Source of the DNA: Rhynchospora pubera
Lineage: Eukaryota; Streptophyta; Magnoliopsida; Poales; Cyperaceae
Assembly (NCBI GenBank): GCA_028095005.1
Contig: CM051460.1
Coordinates: 18,833,501-18,897,500, forward strand
DNA: 64,000 bases
Reading direction: 5' to 3'
Shown: positions 22,282 to 33,559 of the stretch, piece after piece
How the letters are laid out: each line of letters starts with the position of its first letter
How positions within the stretch are numbered: the first letter of the stretch is position 1
Program-made: the position numbers and the translations under genes
Notes under the pieces: generated by a model
Told to the model about the DNA's origin: nothing
Databases searched by the model: none
Seen by the model: the letters and a program-made list of their open reading frames with translations, nothing else

Positions 22282-23281
22282 TATGACTGTCAATGGGTAC
22301 GGTACGGTAGAAGATATTTTCATATCCGTACTCGTTAAAATTTTCTTTACCTGTACCCATTAAAAATTAACGGTACGCTACGGTAACTATAAAAAATAGA
22401 TATAATAACAATAAAATTTATAAACTCTGTGTAAATAAATTATATCAATAAGTATATCAATAAAGTGCGACAATGATGGTGAATATTTTAAATTTTTACC
22501 ATTTTTATTTTTTTCGTCCAGTGAATGAAAAGAATTATAGATTTTAAATAAAATCTAGCAATATTTTTTACCAATCATGCAATATAAGATGCCATATGTA
22601 TCATGTAATTGTATCTTTTTAATTGTGGCAATTATCCGTTATGAAAACGGGTACGACATAGCTTTTATCCGTACCCGTATCCGTTAAATTAACGAAAATA
22701 TTTTCTTACCCGTACCCATATATTCCCGTTAACTTAATGAAAATAAAATTTTACCCATATCCGTCTTATACGTAGTGAAAGTCAAAAGGGCCGGGCCGGA
22801 TTTCAAAGGACCGGACTTGACGGGTTTGATAGAAGGGCCGGATCGACCGGGTTAAGAAAAAGGATCGAGATGGGACGGGTTTGTTTTTTGAAACACAAGA
22901 CCGGCCTTTCGAAAACCCTGGCCCTTATAGGTCCTTGGCCCTTGTAGTCCTTTTAAAATAATACCAATATTTAATTTTTTAATAGTTTTTTAATCTCTAT
23001 CATCCTATCATGATCAAATAGTCACTACTATTTAACGATTAGGTCGGATCCGGCCCTTCAACATCCGTCTTTGAAAAAAATTATACCCAGTCCTTTCAAA
23101 ATCCGGCCCTTCTAGACCCTTGTCCATCGAAAAGTCTTTTGAAGGGCCGGTCCGGTCCGGTCCGGATTTTAGGACGGTCTTCCAAAAGACGGACCAAGAG
23201 CCAAGGATTTTTGGACTATCACTACTTATACGATACGATACGAATTGGATAAACGGGTAAACGGATTTCATTGACAGCCTA
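22282..23281. mobile_element. hAT-type element with a nested hAT MITE
   Basis: The ends are tatgactgtcaatg and, reversed, taggctgtcaatg. The exact 8-bp duplication is catatcca (22274-22281 and 23282-23289). Subterminal words are ggtacgg and ccgtacccgt. 460 bp of its 1000 bp are the nested element at 22773-23224 and one copy of that element's duplication. No transposase. Confidence 0.85.
22773..23224. mobile_element. hAT-type MITE with gggccgg subterminal words, nested
   Basis: The ends are tagtgaaagtc and, reversed, tagtgatagtc. The exact 8-bp duplication is cttatacg (22765-22772 and 23225-23232). It is rich in ggccgg/ccggtcc words, which gives it a GC content far above the surroundings. The minus-strand frame at 23032-23271 crosses its boundary and is not a gene. 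Confidence 0.9.
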
Positions 23282-23289
23282 CATATCCA

Positions 23290-23990
23290 TGACGCCGTTT
23301 GACACGTGTTTCATCTCGCTGTGGCCCCGCGCCCCCGCTTTTGCAAGGCCAAAATTGGACAATTTTGCTGTATAATCCTTCAGAAAATAGAAACAAAAAC
23401 TTGTCATGAAACTATTTACAGCTTCTAAGAATTACAGCAGAAAAAAGTATTATTACAGAATCAAGATTCTAGTTGACCATAATAAAGGATGGGCCATTTT
23501 GCAGAAAAAGAAAATCAGTAAAACAATGGTTTCCCACGTTTGCAAATGGCTTAGAAACATTAGATAAGATTAAATAGATATAGGTATTATATATTTAAAT
23601 TGCAACTTATAAATTGCAAAATTGTATATATGAGAAATAACAGCTCCTGCTGATGTGATAAAATACTAAGTGTAATTTCCAAAACAAACACTCCATTTTA
23701 TGCTGAACAAAAAAAAGATAACACGAAGAGGAAGAAATAATTACTTCTGAATAGATGATTTTCAAGGCTTCTTCTGAACATGAATCGCTTGTTAACATTT
23801 TCGTGGAAAACAAGATTGCTTTCTTAGGGAAGATCAGGATTTTGCTGCACAGAAAATGCACAAATAAAGATGAATCATCACTGAATTATTATAACAATTT
23901 GAATTGTAAATCTCTTTGTGATAATATCAGAGTAACAGTTGCAAATACCACCTATAAATTTTAAATGAAAAACCTTTTATAATAATAGTA
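23290..23990. other. Intergenic DNA, nothing recognised
   Basis: Frames on opposite strands at 23607-23964 overlap and lack domain-like composition. Confidence 0.4.
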
Positions 23991-24403
23991 GGCTCGTTTG
24001 GATCGTATGGGAATAAGAAAGGAAGAAAAATTTTAGGAAGAAAATATTGGAAAGAGTATAACTTTGGAAGAATGGGAATAGTGTTATTGCGGAGAAAAGA
24101 AATGTTGTTTGGATGGTGAGTTAGAAATAAAAAAAATTAATATTAATTTAAATAAATTATTATTTTAATATTAAATAAAGTACTAATTAAAGAGCACACA
24201 AAATTTCATTTAGCTATTAGTATTTAGCTAATTTTGTTGAAATTATGTATACAATTGTTGGAAGAAGTTATTTCTAGAAAAAAAAAAACTATTCCTAAAA
24301 AGAAATTATTTTTCTTCTTATTCCTAACTTGTTTGGATGCTTAAGAAGAAGCCATTCCTAGAAAGAAACTATTATTTCTTATTCCTAAGCAATTCAAACG
24401 AGA
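23991..24403. mobile_element. Tourist-like MITE
   Basis: The ends are ggctcgtttggatcg and, reversed, tctcgtttgaattgc, with an A/G-rich left half and its T/C-rich mirror (ttattcctaa) on the right. The target duplication is unclear. Confidence 0.6.
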
Positions 24404-24662
24404 TAATAGAAATACAATGTTACAGATACCTTCAAAAAAAAATTGTTACAGATACAAGAAAAACAAAATCTTCTTTTTTTATTGGACTCAGTATATAGTT
24501 TTCCACATCAAAGTAGTTGGATACATGCTTCGTAGAAGTTCCCTTTTAGTCTGATGTGACCAGTGAAGTCATCCAGGATAATCGATCTAGGTCAAAGTTT
24601 AATTAGTACATTCATAAATAATATTACTTGAACAATAGATAGTTGTCAGGTTCCCGCTCAAG

Positions 24663-24670
24663 TATATATA
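24663..24670 (+). promoter_or_regulatory. TATA box of the plus-strand GSTU (gene 3)
   Basis: tatatata about 65 bp before the ATG at 24736, in otherwise mixed sequence. Confidence 0.6.
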
Positions 24671-24735
24671 TAGGATCTCGAGTTCAAAGGTAATTACAAA
24701 AGCACCACAAAACAACTTTACGAAGCAATTTATCA

Positions 24736-26648
24736 ATGGCATCTGAAGGGAATGAGATTAAGTTAATTGGAGCATGGCCTAGTCCTTTTGTTTTGCGGGT
24801 GCGGATCGCATTAAATCTTAAAAAATTGAGTTATGAAATGTTGGAAGAGACATTTAAGAAGAGCGAGCTCTTGCTGAAATCAAATCCAGTTTACAAGAAG
24901 ATGCCTGTTCTGATCCATGATGGAAAACCCATCTGCGAGTCCATGATAATAGTTGAGTACATTGATGAAACTTGGACTTCTGACGGGGTGTCGATTCTCC
25001 CATCTGATTCGTATGATCGTGCAATTGCTCGATTTTGGACTGCTTATATTGATGATAAGGTGAATTATGCTTTTATTAAATTTTGTTACTTGAGTTAGAT
25101 GTTTTTAATTGTGATATATTGGCTTTTTCATTTTGTTTCAATTATATGTAAGATTAAACTTTGAGCAAATTATGTTTTCTTTTGCCAGATCCCTTATGCG
25201 ATCAGCAAATTGAGGCCAATGGTCAGAGGAAGTGCAGAGACAGAGGTGGAAGCAGAAAAGCTGGTTGCCACCCTCCAAGTACTTTTTTTTGAGCAAAAAA
25301 TGAGGGTCGTGCTCTCATCTTTCTATTAATAAAAAGAAGAACAATAGTTTAGCCAGAGGCTAAAAAATAATTTTAAAAAAAAATGCGGATAAAGTTCAGG
25401 TTACAAAGAGAATAAAATGCTGAGAATAAACTAAGAGAGATCTTCCAAAGGAGACGGGATTGCCGATGGTCCTGAAGTTAAGCAATAGAGACATCCGAAA
25501 AAAGCTAGACTTGTAACGAGTGCCATTCCAGGAAAATTTGATCAACTAGCAAACATAAGGGCTGATGAATTCCTCTGAAAATCCTGGAACATCTTTCCCT
25601 CCAAATAATGAAGCATAAAATCGCCATAAGTTCCCTGTGAGTTTTAACTCGATTGACTTCAAGCAAGAAATCAGCATTTGTCGAAAAAGTGAGTGAAGAA
25701 AGAAGTGAAGAATGTTGAATTGCTTTTTGGACAGTAAGTAGGAAGAAGGGACACTCATTAAACAAATGCTTGACTGATTCTTCCTGCTGCGCACACAAAA
25801 CACATCTGTTAGCTAATGACCAACCTCTTTTCTTCAAATTATCTATTGTAGCTATTCTGTTTTGTGCCATAAGCCAGATGGAGATCTTCATTCTTGGAGG
25901 TATTTTGAGCAGCCAAACGGAATAGAGCAGGGAATTAGTTTTGGGGAAAGCCTTTTGTAATATGTAGATGGTTTTGACAGAGAAAGCTCCATCCTTGTTC
26001 ATGCTGAATCTGAAATTGTCTTTGCTTCCTGTTGTTGACAAGGTTTGAAGCGATAACAAATGCTGCAAGGAGGACCATTGTTGCATTGCTGAATTTGAGT
26101 TGCTCAAAGCTTCTAAGAAAACCTGCTCATTAGTTAAAAGTTTGTTGAGAAATTCCAGCAATGTAATGTTGACTTCGACGGCGAAGGTAAAGAGATCAGC
26201 GAAGGTGTATTTTAGCACGCCATTTCCCCAGTTGTGATGCCAGAATAAAACCGAGCTACCATCTCCTGGAAAGACAGTGACTGCGATATTGAGAATAGGC
26301 ATGATTTCAAGGAAAGCACCTCTAAGCGGACTAAATTCTGGCACCAAAGACACCCTCCAAGTACTTGAAGAGGCCTTTGAGAAGTGCAGCAAAGGACAGA
26401 GCTTCTTTGGAGGGATCAATATCGGTTACTTAGACATTGCCCTCGGATCATGTCTCGCGTGGATTAAGGCATTGGAGAAAATGGTTGAAATTAAGATTCT
26501 GATAAAAGAGAAGATTCCTGGTCTGGTTGCATGGTCGGAGCGTTTCTGTGCCCATGATGCTGTGAGAGAAGTGATGCCACAAACCGACAAGATGGTTGAG
26601 TTTGCGAAGGTATTGTTAAGTGTCATGGCAACCACTCCTGCAAATTGA
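24736..26648 (+). pseudogene. GSTU: Tau-class GST disrupted by a LINE in exon 2 (GSTU gene 3)
   Basis: Exon 1 is 24736-25059 (108 codons; AWPSPFVLR with Ser16, KKMPVLIHDG, CESMIIVEYIDE). A phase-0 gt...ag intron follows, and exon 2 starts at 25189 (IPYAISKLRP). Exon 2 reads normally for 32 codons to 25284, where a 1066-bp LINE segment is inserted. The 16-bp target duplication caccctccaagtactt follows (26351-26366), and the frame resumes at 26367 (EEAFEKCSKGQSFFGG) to the stop at 26646-26648. Both sides are otherwise free of stops and frameshifts and together correspond to a 233-aa tau GST, so the insertion is the only visible lesion. Translation into the LINE meets a stop after about 15 codons, leaving a product that lacks most of the C-terminal domain. 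It looks recently killed. A transcript that splices out the insert is conceivable, but I see no obvious flanking sites. Confidence 0.92.
25285..26350 (-). mobile_element. 5'-truncated LINE (L1-type) inserted in GSTU exon
   Basis: Inserted on the minus strand with a short A-tail (T run at 25285-25290 on plus) and a perfect 16-bp target duplication (25269-25284 and 26351-26366). The minus-strand frame ending at 25505 encodes the C-terminal part of a LINE ORF2: GDGSSVLFWHHNWG, WLLKIPPRMKISIWLM and a CxxC...HxxxxC zinc-binding motif (CVLCAQQEESVKHLFNEC) of the zf-RVT type. Endonuclease and polymerase cores are absent because of 5' truncation. The first 23 or so codons of the apparent frame (starting 26419) are antisense GST sequence, not LINE. 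Confidence 0.93.
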
Positions 26649-27599
26649 TTGAATGTTTGTTACTTTTTTCTTGATTTAATGTAATATGATTTGCCCGGTG
26701 GCTGATCTTATTTTTCTTTTAGTAATGCTGTATCAGTGAATAAGTTTAATCATTTAAACGAACATTTGTTTTAGTGAAATAATGGCGTCCATGTCCTATA
26801 TTCGCAAACCAAACTTTTTGTTAAATAAATGAGCACAAATAAGCCTGAAAGCATGAAGTGCCGCTTTAATTGGTGAGAATTTCTATTAAGACGTGCTGGC
26901 AAATTCAAATGTAAATTTTGGAGGGCTGAGGTTCCCATGCTAAAATAATTTATTTTCTTAATTAATTATAAATTATATATCAAAGTTTTTTCAGACGAAA
27001 CTGCTCTCTACATTATTCGTCTCTGTTATTGATACTTTTGACAGAAGTATTCTTTCTTTCAAGTAGTAAATTCTTATAAAAATATGACCTTAATTCTCTG
27101 AATATTATCAAATATTTAGAAAGATTTGTTCTCTTATGCTATTTCAAATTGAGAAATTGATCTTTGAGCGAATGTATATACTCCATGCAATATTTAGCAG
27201 ATTATGAACCAGGTTTTATCATGTTTGTAAGATTTATTTTAGGTTGTATATATGGATTTGTATTGGATGTGACAGCAGTAAATTACATTTATTCTACGGT
27301 TTTATATTAAAAAAAATACCATCCAAACAATTTCTGGAGATGGCACGAGATCTTCAGCCTATTCTCATGCTCATGAAAAGAATCAAGAAAAAAACAGAGA
27401 ACATCTGAGCAATTACTGTGCAGAGCTTGAAGAAATCAACAGTAGGCAGGGCAGCTGGCACATTCAATATATTTAGTAACATTAGCTAATGAGAGAAGCT
27501 TAACATCTCAGGAGATACTAGTCCATCATATTAGGTCGTATATAAATTGTTCCATAAAGCAGACCAATGAAATGTTGTATATAATTGGAGGTTATTCTA
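26649..27599. other. 3' flank of GSTU gene 3, nothing else recognised
   Basis: AT-rich DNA with a possible GSTU 3' UTR in the first 150 bases (aatgtaatatgatttg). No further coding segment. Confidence 0.4.
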
Positions 27600-27985
27600 T
27601 CGGTTTGAAGCAGAAGCATTAAGCATGCTTGTTGAATTAATTTCGAAAACCTTTCCAACTTCTCCACTTCTGGCACAACTCCCTTGACATAATCTGCGGA
27701 GCAAAATCGATCTGCCCATAGGACAAACGGTGGTACTTTTTTTTGTCAGAAAGTTTTGCTCCAAGCATTCTCTCTGCCATTTTTGTCCAGCCAATGAGAC
27801 TTCCTTGAACAATGTATATGACTCCTACTGACACCCCCACCAAAGAACGACTTCCCTTTCGACAGTTCATTAAACGCTTCCTCCAGTAACTCGAGAGAAG
27901 CCGATATTGAATAGCTGCTTCCAATTTTGCCTCTTATCATTGAGCTTTGATGATACCTCTTATTGCAAGGAAAAACTACGATCAC
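27600..27985 (-). pseudogene. GSTU exon-2 relic with frameshifts
   Basis: Minus-strand sequence resembles only the second exon of a tau GST. LELLEEAFNELSKGKSFFGG is in one frame, then IVQGSLIGWTKMAERMLGAKLSD in a second, and KVPPFVLWADRFC...VKGVVPEVEKLERFSKL in a third. At least two frameshifts separate them, one next to the FFGG motif and one in an A run after KLSD. No exon 1 is found upstream, so it is a dead fragment of a further cluster member. Confidence 0.85.
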
Positions 27986-28058
27986 ATAGATTAAAATTCA
28001 GAGTCGTTTATTTTATCTAATTTGAAAAGATCAATACAACTGAAAGCAAATGCAAATG

Positions 28059-28473
28059 GAGTTTTGCTACGGTGAGAAGCAACTCACTATAGGGTCGGTG
28101 AATTGCGATTAAAACTCCTAGATCTACTTCAAAATGATCGATTAAAACCATCCAATATGATTTCGCTGTTGAAATCTCCATATCGACCAAATTTTACATT
28201 TTTTCAAATTTTTAAGTATTTTTAAAAAAAATTTAAAAAATTATTAATCTAATTAGTTCTGAACCGTTTAAAAACAGCACTTTTAAAAAAATCGAAAAAA
28301 ATACTTTCAAATTTCAAAAAAATATATAAAATTTGGTCTGCATAGAGATTTCAATAGAAATATCATATTAAACGGTTTAGATCGACCATTTTGAAACTAG
28401 ATTTAGAAATTTTGATCGCAACTCACCGATCCTTTGGTGAGTTGCAACTCACCATAGGTCCATAGCAAAACTT
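28059..28473. mobile_element. Foldback MITE, gtgagtcgcgac family, with 9-bp duplication
   Basis: The ends are gagttttgctacggtgag and, reversed, aagttttgctatgg; arms include aaaactcctagatctac and the mirrored core aaaatttggtctgc. Flanks carry atgcaaatg twice (28050-28058 and 28474-28482). This 9-bp duplication places the family in the Mutator superfamily. Confidence 0.85.
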
Positions 28474-28849
28474 ATGCAAATGAGTATTTTACCCAATTTG
28501 AATCATGCATAATGATATATATAACAGAATGTATTCGATTCAAAATAGATATAGCTTTCCCATGATATTTTTTTGAAGTAATTTTATTTATAATAGCAGT
28601 AGTGCCCGTGGGAGGACTTTAACATGCAAATTATATTATTTGATATGAATATGTTATTAATTTTCAATATTTAAAATCAATATTGTCTTGATTGGCATTG
28701 AAAATAGTAGCATTATTTGCCGATTTAAACAAATAGAATCAATAAAAATAGACATGTGAAGGGCTAAAACATAATTTGATGAAAATAAATACATTTCTCA
28801 ATAATAAAGTAATTTGAAGAAAGTAAACATGACAAATTAACAATTTCCA

Positions 28850-29135
28850 ATTTCAAAATATTGTAGTGGCAGAAAACTTATTTGTCATTTAGTGATGATA
28901 TTTTTTTTTATTATTTTTACAGTGGCATAACACTAATTTGTCATTTAATGATGGTATTTTTCTAATTTTTAATTTTTATAGTGGCATATTTAAAAGGATA
29001 AAATTGGAAAATCAATTTTTCGGTGACAAAAAACTAATTTTTTACTTTTTAACTGTGGCATAAAACTAATTTGTCATTTAGTGATGATATTTTACTAATT
29101 TCAACTATTCGCACTGGCATAAACCTAATTAACCC
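28850..29135. repeat. Degenerate tandem repeat, unit about 60 bp (agtggcataaaactaattt)
   Basis: Four to five units combine gtggcataa.actaatttgt with catttagtgatgatattttt. A related array, including the phrase catatttaaaagg.taaaattg, lies at 54890-55230, so it belongs to a dispersed family. Confidence 0.7.
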
Positions 29136-29139
29136 TTAT

Positions 29140-29930
29140 TTAAAAGATACCAGTACTCAGTTCTGTAATAATTCTCTTTTTTTTTCTCTCGCCCTTCCAA
29201 ATGTCCTGTAGACTCAACTGATTACATGAAACAAGCAAGAAACAGTGAATGTGCATAACCAACATTGCAATATTTCTGTTCCCAAGCCATGTAAGCAAAC
29301 ATAGGAGCCTCTATTTAACTTCCCTTGTGATGTGTTCGCATTATATTCATTCTTTTCTGTCTAATCTCTCTCTAAATCTGCATAATCCCTAGAAATGGTA
29401 AGCACGTCTACTAAATCTGTTCTATTGACAGAACAAGCTATTTGTTGGCGTTGAAAGCCCATGCATGAAACAAAAAAATCCTGTACGGCTGTACCAGTGT
29501 ACCAGTATTAGATGCATGATATTATTCTCATTGACTTTACTCATTCTTACTCAGCAACTGAAATCAGAAAGCTCCTTCACTACACAGGGGCGTAACTGGA
29601 AAAGGACAGTTGATTTTTCTAAAAAATATACCAATTTGTTCAGCAGGATATGCATTAAGTGCCATTATTTAGTTTTATAAACCAGTTTTTATAGCATCAA
29701 GGATTCCAGCTTGAAATTTGACCTCAAGAATTGACACAATAAACCGGGATCTGCTTCTTTTATCCAACTAAACAGCAGTTAAAAAACTTCAAGCTTCCAA
29801 TTACTTCAAAAATAATTTAACAATAACTAAAATAACAAAATAATTCATGCCTAATATTCAGTTGCCTTCCTATGTGGCGCTAATTGCTTGATCGAATTTG
29901 CAAATATTTTTCTTCACTAGAAAAGAGCAA
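29140..29930. other. Flank of the mTERF relics
   Basis: No gene seen. 29740-29930 is similar to 30330-30510, showing that the tandem duplication of the mTERF 3' end includes downstream non-coding DNA. Confidence 0.5.
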
Positions 29931-29934
29931 TTGT

Positions 29935-30303
29935 CAAATCGGCACCTTCACACCAGCTACAGAATAAGCTTCACCAAGTCCAGGCAGATCCTTCTCAAAT
30001 GACACTACATAAGTCATGAGGAAGCGACTCTCAGATATCACACAAGCATTCAAAAGACTGCATTTTTTTTAGCCCCTTGGTTTCCAATGCACTCAATACA
30101 TGATACCTTGGTATCAATACTCTCTCTACGCTACATGAGAGCAATTGCGGTTGCAAAGCTATGCTCCTGGGCTCGAAGCCAGCATTTCTGATAAGAAAGT
30201 CCATATTCGACTACACTTATCCTCAGAGTAAGCGAACATGGACCTTCCTGAAAGCAGCATATGCCTCTTCCTCTGACCAGCCATATGTTACCATGAATAC
30301 TAC
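29935..30303 (-). pseudogene. Partial tandem copy of mTERF 3' end
   Basis: Minus-strand segments align by eye with the C-terminal third of the gene at 30515-31659: VMVTYGWSEEEAYAAFRKV, then ALQPQLLSCSVERVLIPRY, then NACVISESRFLMTYVVSFEK and DLPGLGEAYS. They fall in different frames, with one break after FRKV and another in an eight-A run near 30070. Only the 3' part exists, so it is a duplicated, dead fragment. Confidence 0.85.
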
Positions 30304-30514
30304 AAAGAAATTAATCTAAAAACTATTAAATTCTGAATACTATTTAACAATAACAAAACTAACAGAATAATTGAAGCTGAGTATCAGCTGTACCAGTTAA
30401 TGTAAGAGACATCAACATAATATTGAGCTGCCTTCCAATCCAGTGTTATTTCTATAGACCAAATTTGCAACTATAACCTGATACACGATACTCTTCCCTA
30501 GACAAGGGCAACAA

Positions 30515-31659
30515 TCAAACCGCCATCTTTCCACCATAAGCAGCAGTATAAGCTTCACCAAGTCCAGGCACATCCTTCTCATATCGCACTACATATTCCT
30601 CATGGAAGCGTCTCTCAGAAATCACACAAGCACTCAAAAGACTGAATTTTGGCTTGGACCCTTTTGCATGCAATGCACTCAACACACTATACCTTGGAAT
30701 CAATACTCTTTCTACACTACAGACAAGCAGGTTGCAACGCTATGTCCCTCGGCTCAAACCCAGCTTTTGTAATAAGAAATTCCATATTCAACTTCACTTT
30801 ATCCTGAGAGAAAACCAACACACTAGGCAATTTCCTGAAGGCAGCATACACCTCTACCTCTAACCAGCCATATGTTACCATGAAGAATTCCGCCTTCCTT
30901 TTTATATTATCTTTAGGGTAACCGCCGATCGCTTTCAAAGCACACACAAACATTCTAGACCCTCTCAAAACCCCCAACTCCTCAATTAGCTCAAGTGTCT
31001 GCCTCAAAGAATCCAGGTTTCGGCGAAAACAGCGGCTTCTAGCCATCATCAATGACATTATATCTTGACTTGATAATCCATATTCTTTCAACAAATTTAT
31101 AACTGGAAGAATATGCTTATCAATGTCATATGCGAACAGCAAACCGTTTCTCTGAAGGATCTTTAACAAAACCTTGTCATTATTCCCAACATAATCTCTC
31201 CAAAAATGGAGGCGCGAGAGAGTGTCTTTCAAACAAAGGGAAATTGGGTTGTGTCGGATCAGCTGAACCAGTAGTTCTCCCGAGAAACCCCGATCCATCA
31301 ACTCACGTACCTTTGGCTTCAGGGTTTTCTCCACATTGGAACCGAGAAGAAGCGGGTAGAATGAAACAACAGCCTTAATCTGGTCATCTGAAAGACCAGT
31401 ATCTTTCAGGAATGTTACGACTTACGACCGACTCAGGCCGCTCTGGGGATTTGATCGCCGTGAGGTTCCGATGAGCCGAGTATTTGAGGGCTCGATCAGG
31501 GAAGAAGCCAAAGGAGGAGATGAGATACTGAGCTATGAATGGTAGATCCTTGGAATACTGTTGCTGAGGTTGAGTGGAAAGAGGAGTCCGAAGCGCCAGC
31601 TGATGGAGACGGTGACAGGGACGGTGGAAAGGAGAAATGGAGAAATAGCGGGCGAGCAT
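30515..31659 (-). pseudogene. mTERF-family gene with two frame breaks
   Basis: An intronless plant mTERF gene of about 380 codons. mTERF proteins bind organellar nucleic acid through repeated helical motifs and tune transcription or RNA maturation in mitochondria or plastids. The N terminus (MLARYFSISPFHRP) is Arg/Ser-rich and looks like a mitochondrial presequence. Typical segments follow: SSFGFFPDRALKYS, LSDDQIKAVVSFYPLLLGSN, FLITKAGFEPRDIALQP and IPRYSVLSALHAKG. The frame is lost twice. A 7-bp tandem duplication (ttacgac at 31415-31421 and 31422-31428) shifts it after SPERPESVV, and a second shift with a stop falls near 30710-30718, just before SVERVLIPRY. The rest of the coding sequence stays conserved, so inactivation may be recent or the allele polymorphic. 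Confidence 0.88.
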
Positions 31660-33150
31660 GGTAAGATTTTGAGGGAACGCTGCGCTCGGAAAAAGGCGAT
31701 TCTAGAATTGGGATAAAATTAAAGGAAATGAGAATGGGAATTGCTCCTTGAAGACTGAAGAGCGGCGGAGGCAGGAAAGAGGGTTTCGTTTGATCAAAAC
31801 TCAAAAGGGTTTTTACCCGGTTCGATCCACAAGGTTCAGTTTTCTTGATATAAAAACTCAAGATCGCAAATTTTGTACATTTTTCTCTTGGACTAGCTAA
31901 ATTGAAACTTGGTTCATGTTTATTATTTCTTATGTTTGGCAGAATTAAACATGTTTTACCTTTTTTTTTCTTGGCACAATCTATTTATCCTTCCTAATTG
32001 ACGAAATAAAAATAAAACAAGAAACTTTCCAAAAGCAATATTTCCTTTTTTGGAAAAAAAAATAATAAATAAAAAGTTATGTTCGCTTGTTTATTGAGTT
32101 CTCCACTAGATTATCTAGTCGCCAAAATCCCGCAAGCATATGTTCTTAAGTAATTGACATTTTTAATTTTGCAATTATGAGTTGTAAAAATGATAAATTG
32201 CATAATTAATTTCTCTCCGCGACTGAAGAAGGTGATATGATATCTCAACGGATGTTTTCAGTTTCTTATAATGAACTAGCAATACTACCTGTTGGCACAT
32301 GTTCTCATAATAAACTAGCAATATTGCATAATTTATTTAGCGTGCCTAAAGAAGGTGATATCTCAACATGATGTGGTTAATAACTCGACATTGAATCTGC
32401 TGGATGAGTTGTTTGTTACATGAGATAGCTAGGCAGAAGCTTGTAATCAGTGAGAGTGAGCAGGAGACTGGAGACAAGGGTAAAGGTTCTCTCTACAAAG
32501 GATATGATGATAAACACTGCCCATATATAGCTCCACTTCATATCTCTACACAGAATCATACTCCACCGGATGTGGTGGAGCCACAACATAACAATCTAAT
32601 TTAAGGGTCTCACCAGCTAACACATTGACGGTGAATGGATTAAACAAATCAATTCTGAGTATGGTGATACTTAGAACTAACAAGAAGCCAGAGGAGATGT
32701 TAATTGATGTAGACCGTGCGAGAGAGAAGACGTAAAACATGCAGAGCAGTAGGAAAACAAAAAGGGAGCAAGAGGTTGCGTTTTTATTTTTGTGCTTGTT
32801 TTTACCACGCCTTATAGATGTCTGCATAGACAATAAGATTCAGTTTTCAATACATGAGCATGTCATTAAAGCTTGAACACAGTAAAGGCGAAAGGTATTT
32901 GTATATCAGGACCATCTGATTCAGTTGAAGCTCTATAAGGTTCAGCAAAAGCAAGTTCATAAGATAGAACCAAGAGGATATGTTTCTGTATAGTTGGTAC
33001 AAAGATATTGCAATACAGAACAGATAAAATACTAAATCTAAGATTAATCATTAGAAATGAACTGTTTCATTTGGTAACCTGAAGGAACTGCAACTATGTA
33101 TGTCACTGCAACAATAATACTGTAGTGGTGCGAAATTCATTTTTACAGTA
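31660..33150. other. Intergenic region between mTERF and GH127 relics
   Basis: Several short frames (for example 32404-32604 plus, 32546-33051 minus) have no recognisable domains and no conserved splice borders. I do not call them genes. Confidence 0.45.
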
Positions 33151-33153
33151 TAC

Positions 33154-33356
33154 CTTCTGAATGGTATGATAAGGTGCCCAGATGGGCTTCACTACCTCAA
33201 AATGGTCAAAAAGCTCATGAGGAAATGCTGAGAGATAACCTGGACCAATCACGTTCTGAAATGCGTAAAGCACATCAACCACCGCCGTCATCGCCGCAAA
33301 TAGTGTTTCATTGTGTGAGCTGGGCCATGCCTTTTCTGCTACACTCATGTAATGCC
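33154..33356 (-). pseudogene. Lone exon of a GH127 (DUF1680) beta-L-arabinofuranosidase-like gene
   Basis: Minus-strand HYMSVAEKAWPSSHNETL and GPGYLSAFPHELFDHFEVV, then KPIWAPYHTIQK, match the conserved HY(L/M)SA...GTGYLSAFP...WAPYYTIHKI block of plant GH127 proteins as I recall it. The segment keeps intact borders: ttttttcag acceptor before 33356 and cagaag|gtat donor after 33154 (203 nt). No other exon of the family is visible within several kilobases on either side, and a Mutator-like foldback element begins 200 bp upstream. GH127 enzymes release L-arabinose from cell-wall glycans. This is most likely a gene fragment, not an active gene. Confidence 0.7.
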
Positions 33357-33559
33357 CTGAAAAAGGATTAAAATTATTATTGAGGGAATAATAGTAATTT
33401 TCTATATGACAGTGTATCCTCCATTTTTAAGCGCCCACATTTATTTTCATTTCAGATTGGCAAAGATAACTCTTCTAATTTAAGTTTAATTATTTCTCTT
33501 GATTTTATCGCTTTACAGTGCTTAATTTCAATAATAAGATATTATCTACCCCTTGAAAC

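Noticed and set aside
25505..26419. 304-codon minus-strand frame as a host gene
   Set aside because: It is the C-terminal end of a LINE ORF2 with a zf-RVT motif; its first codons are antisense GST sequence beyond the LINE border.
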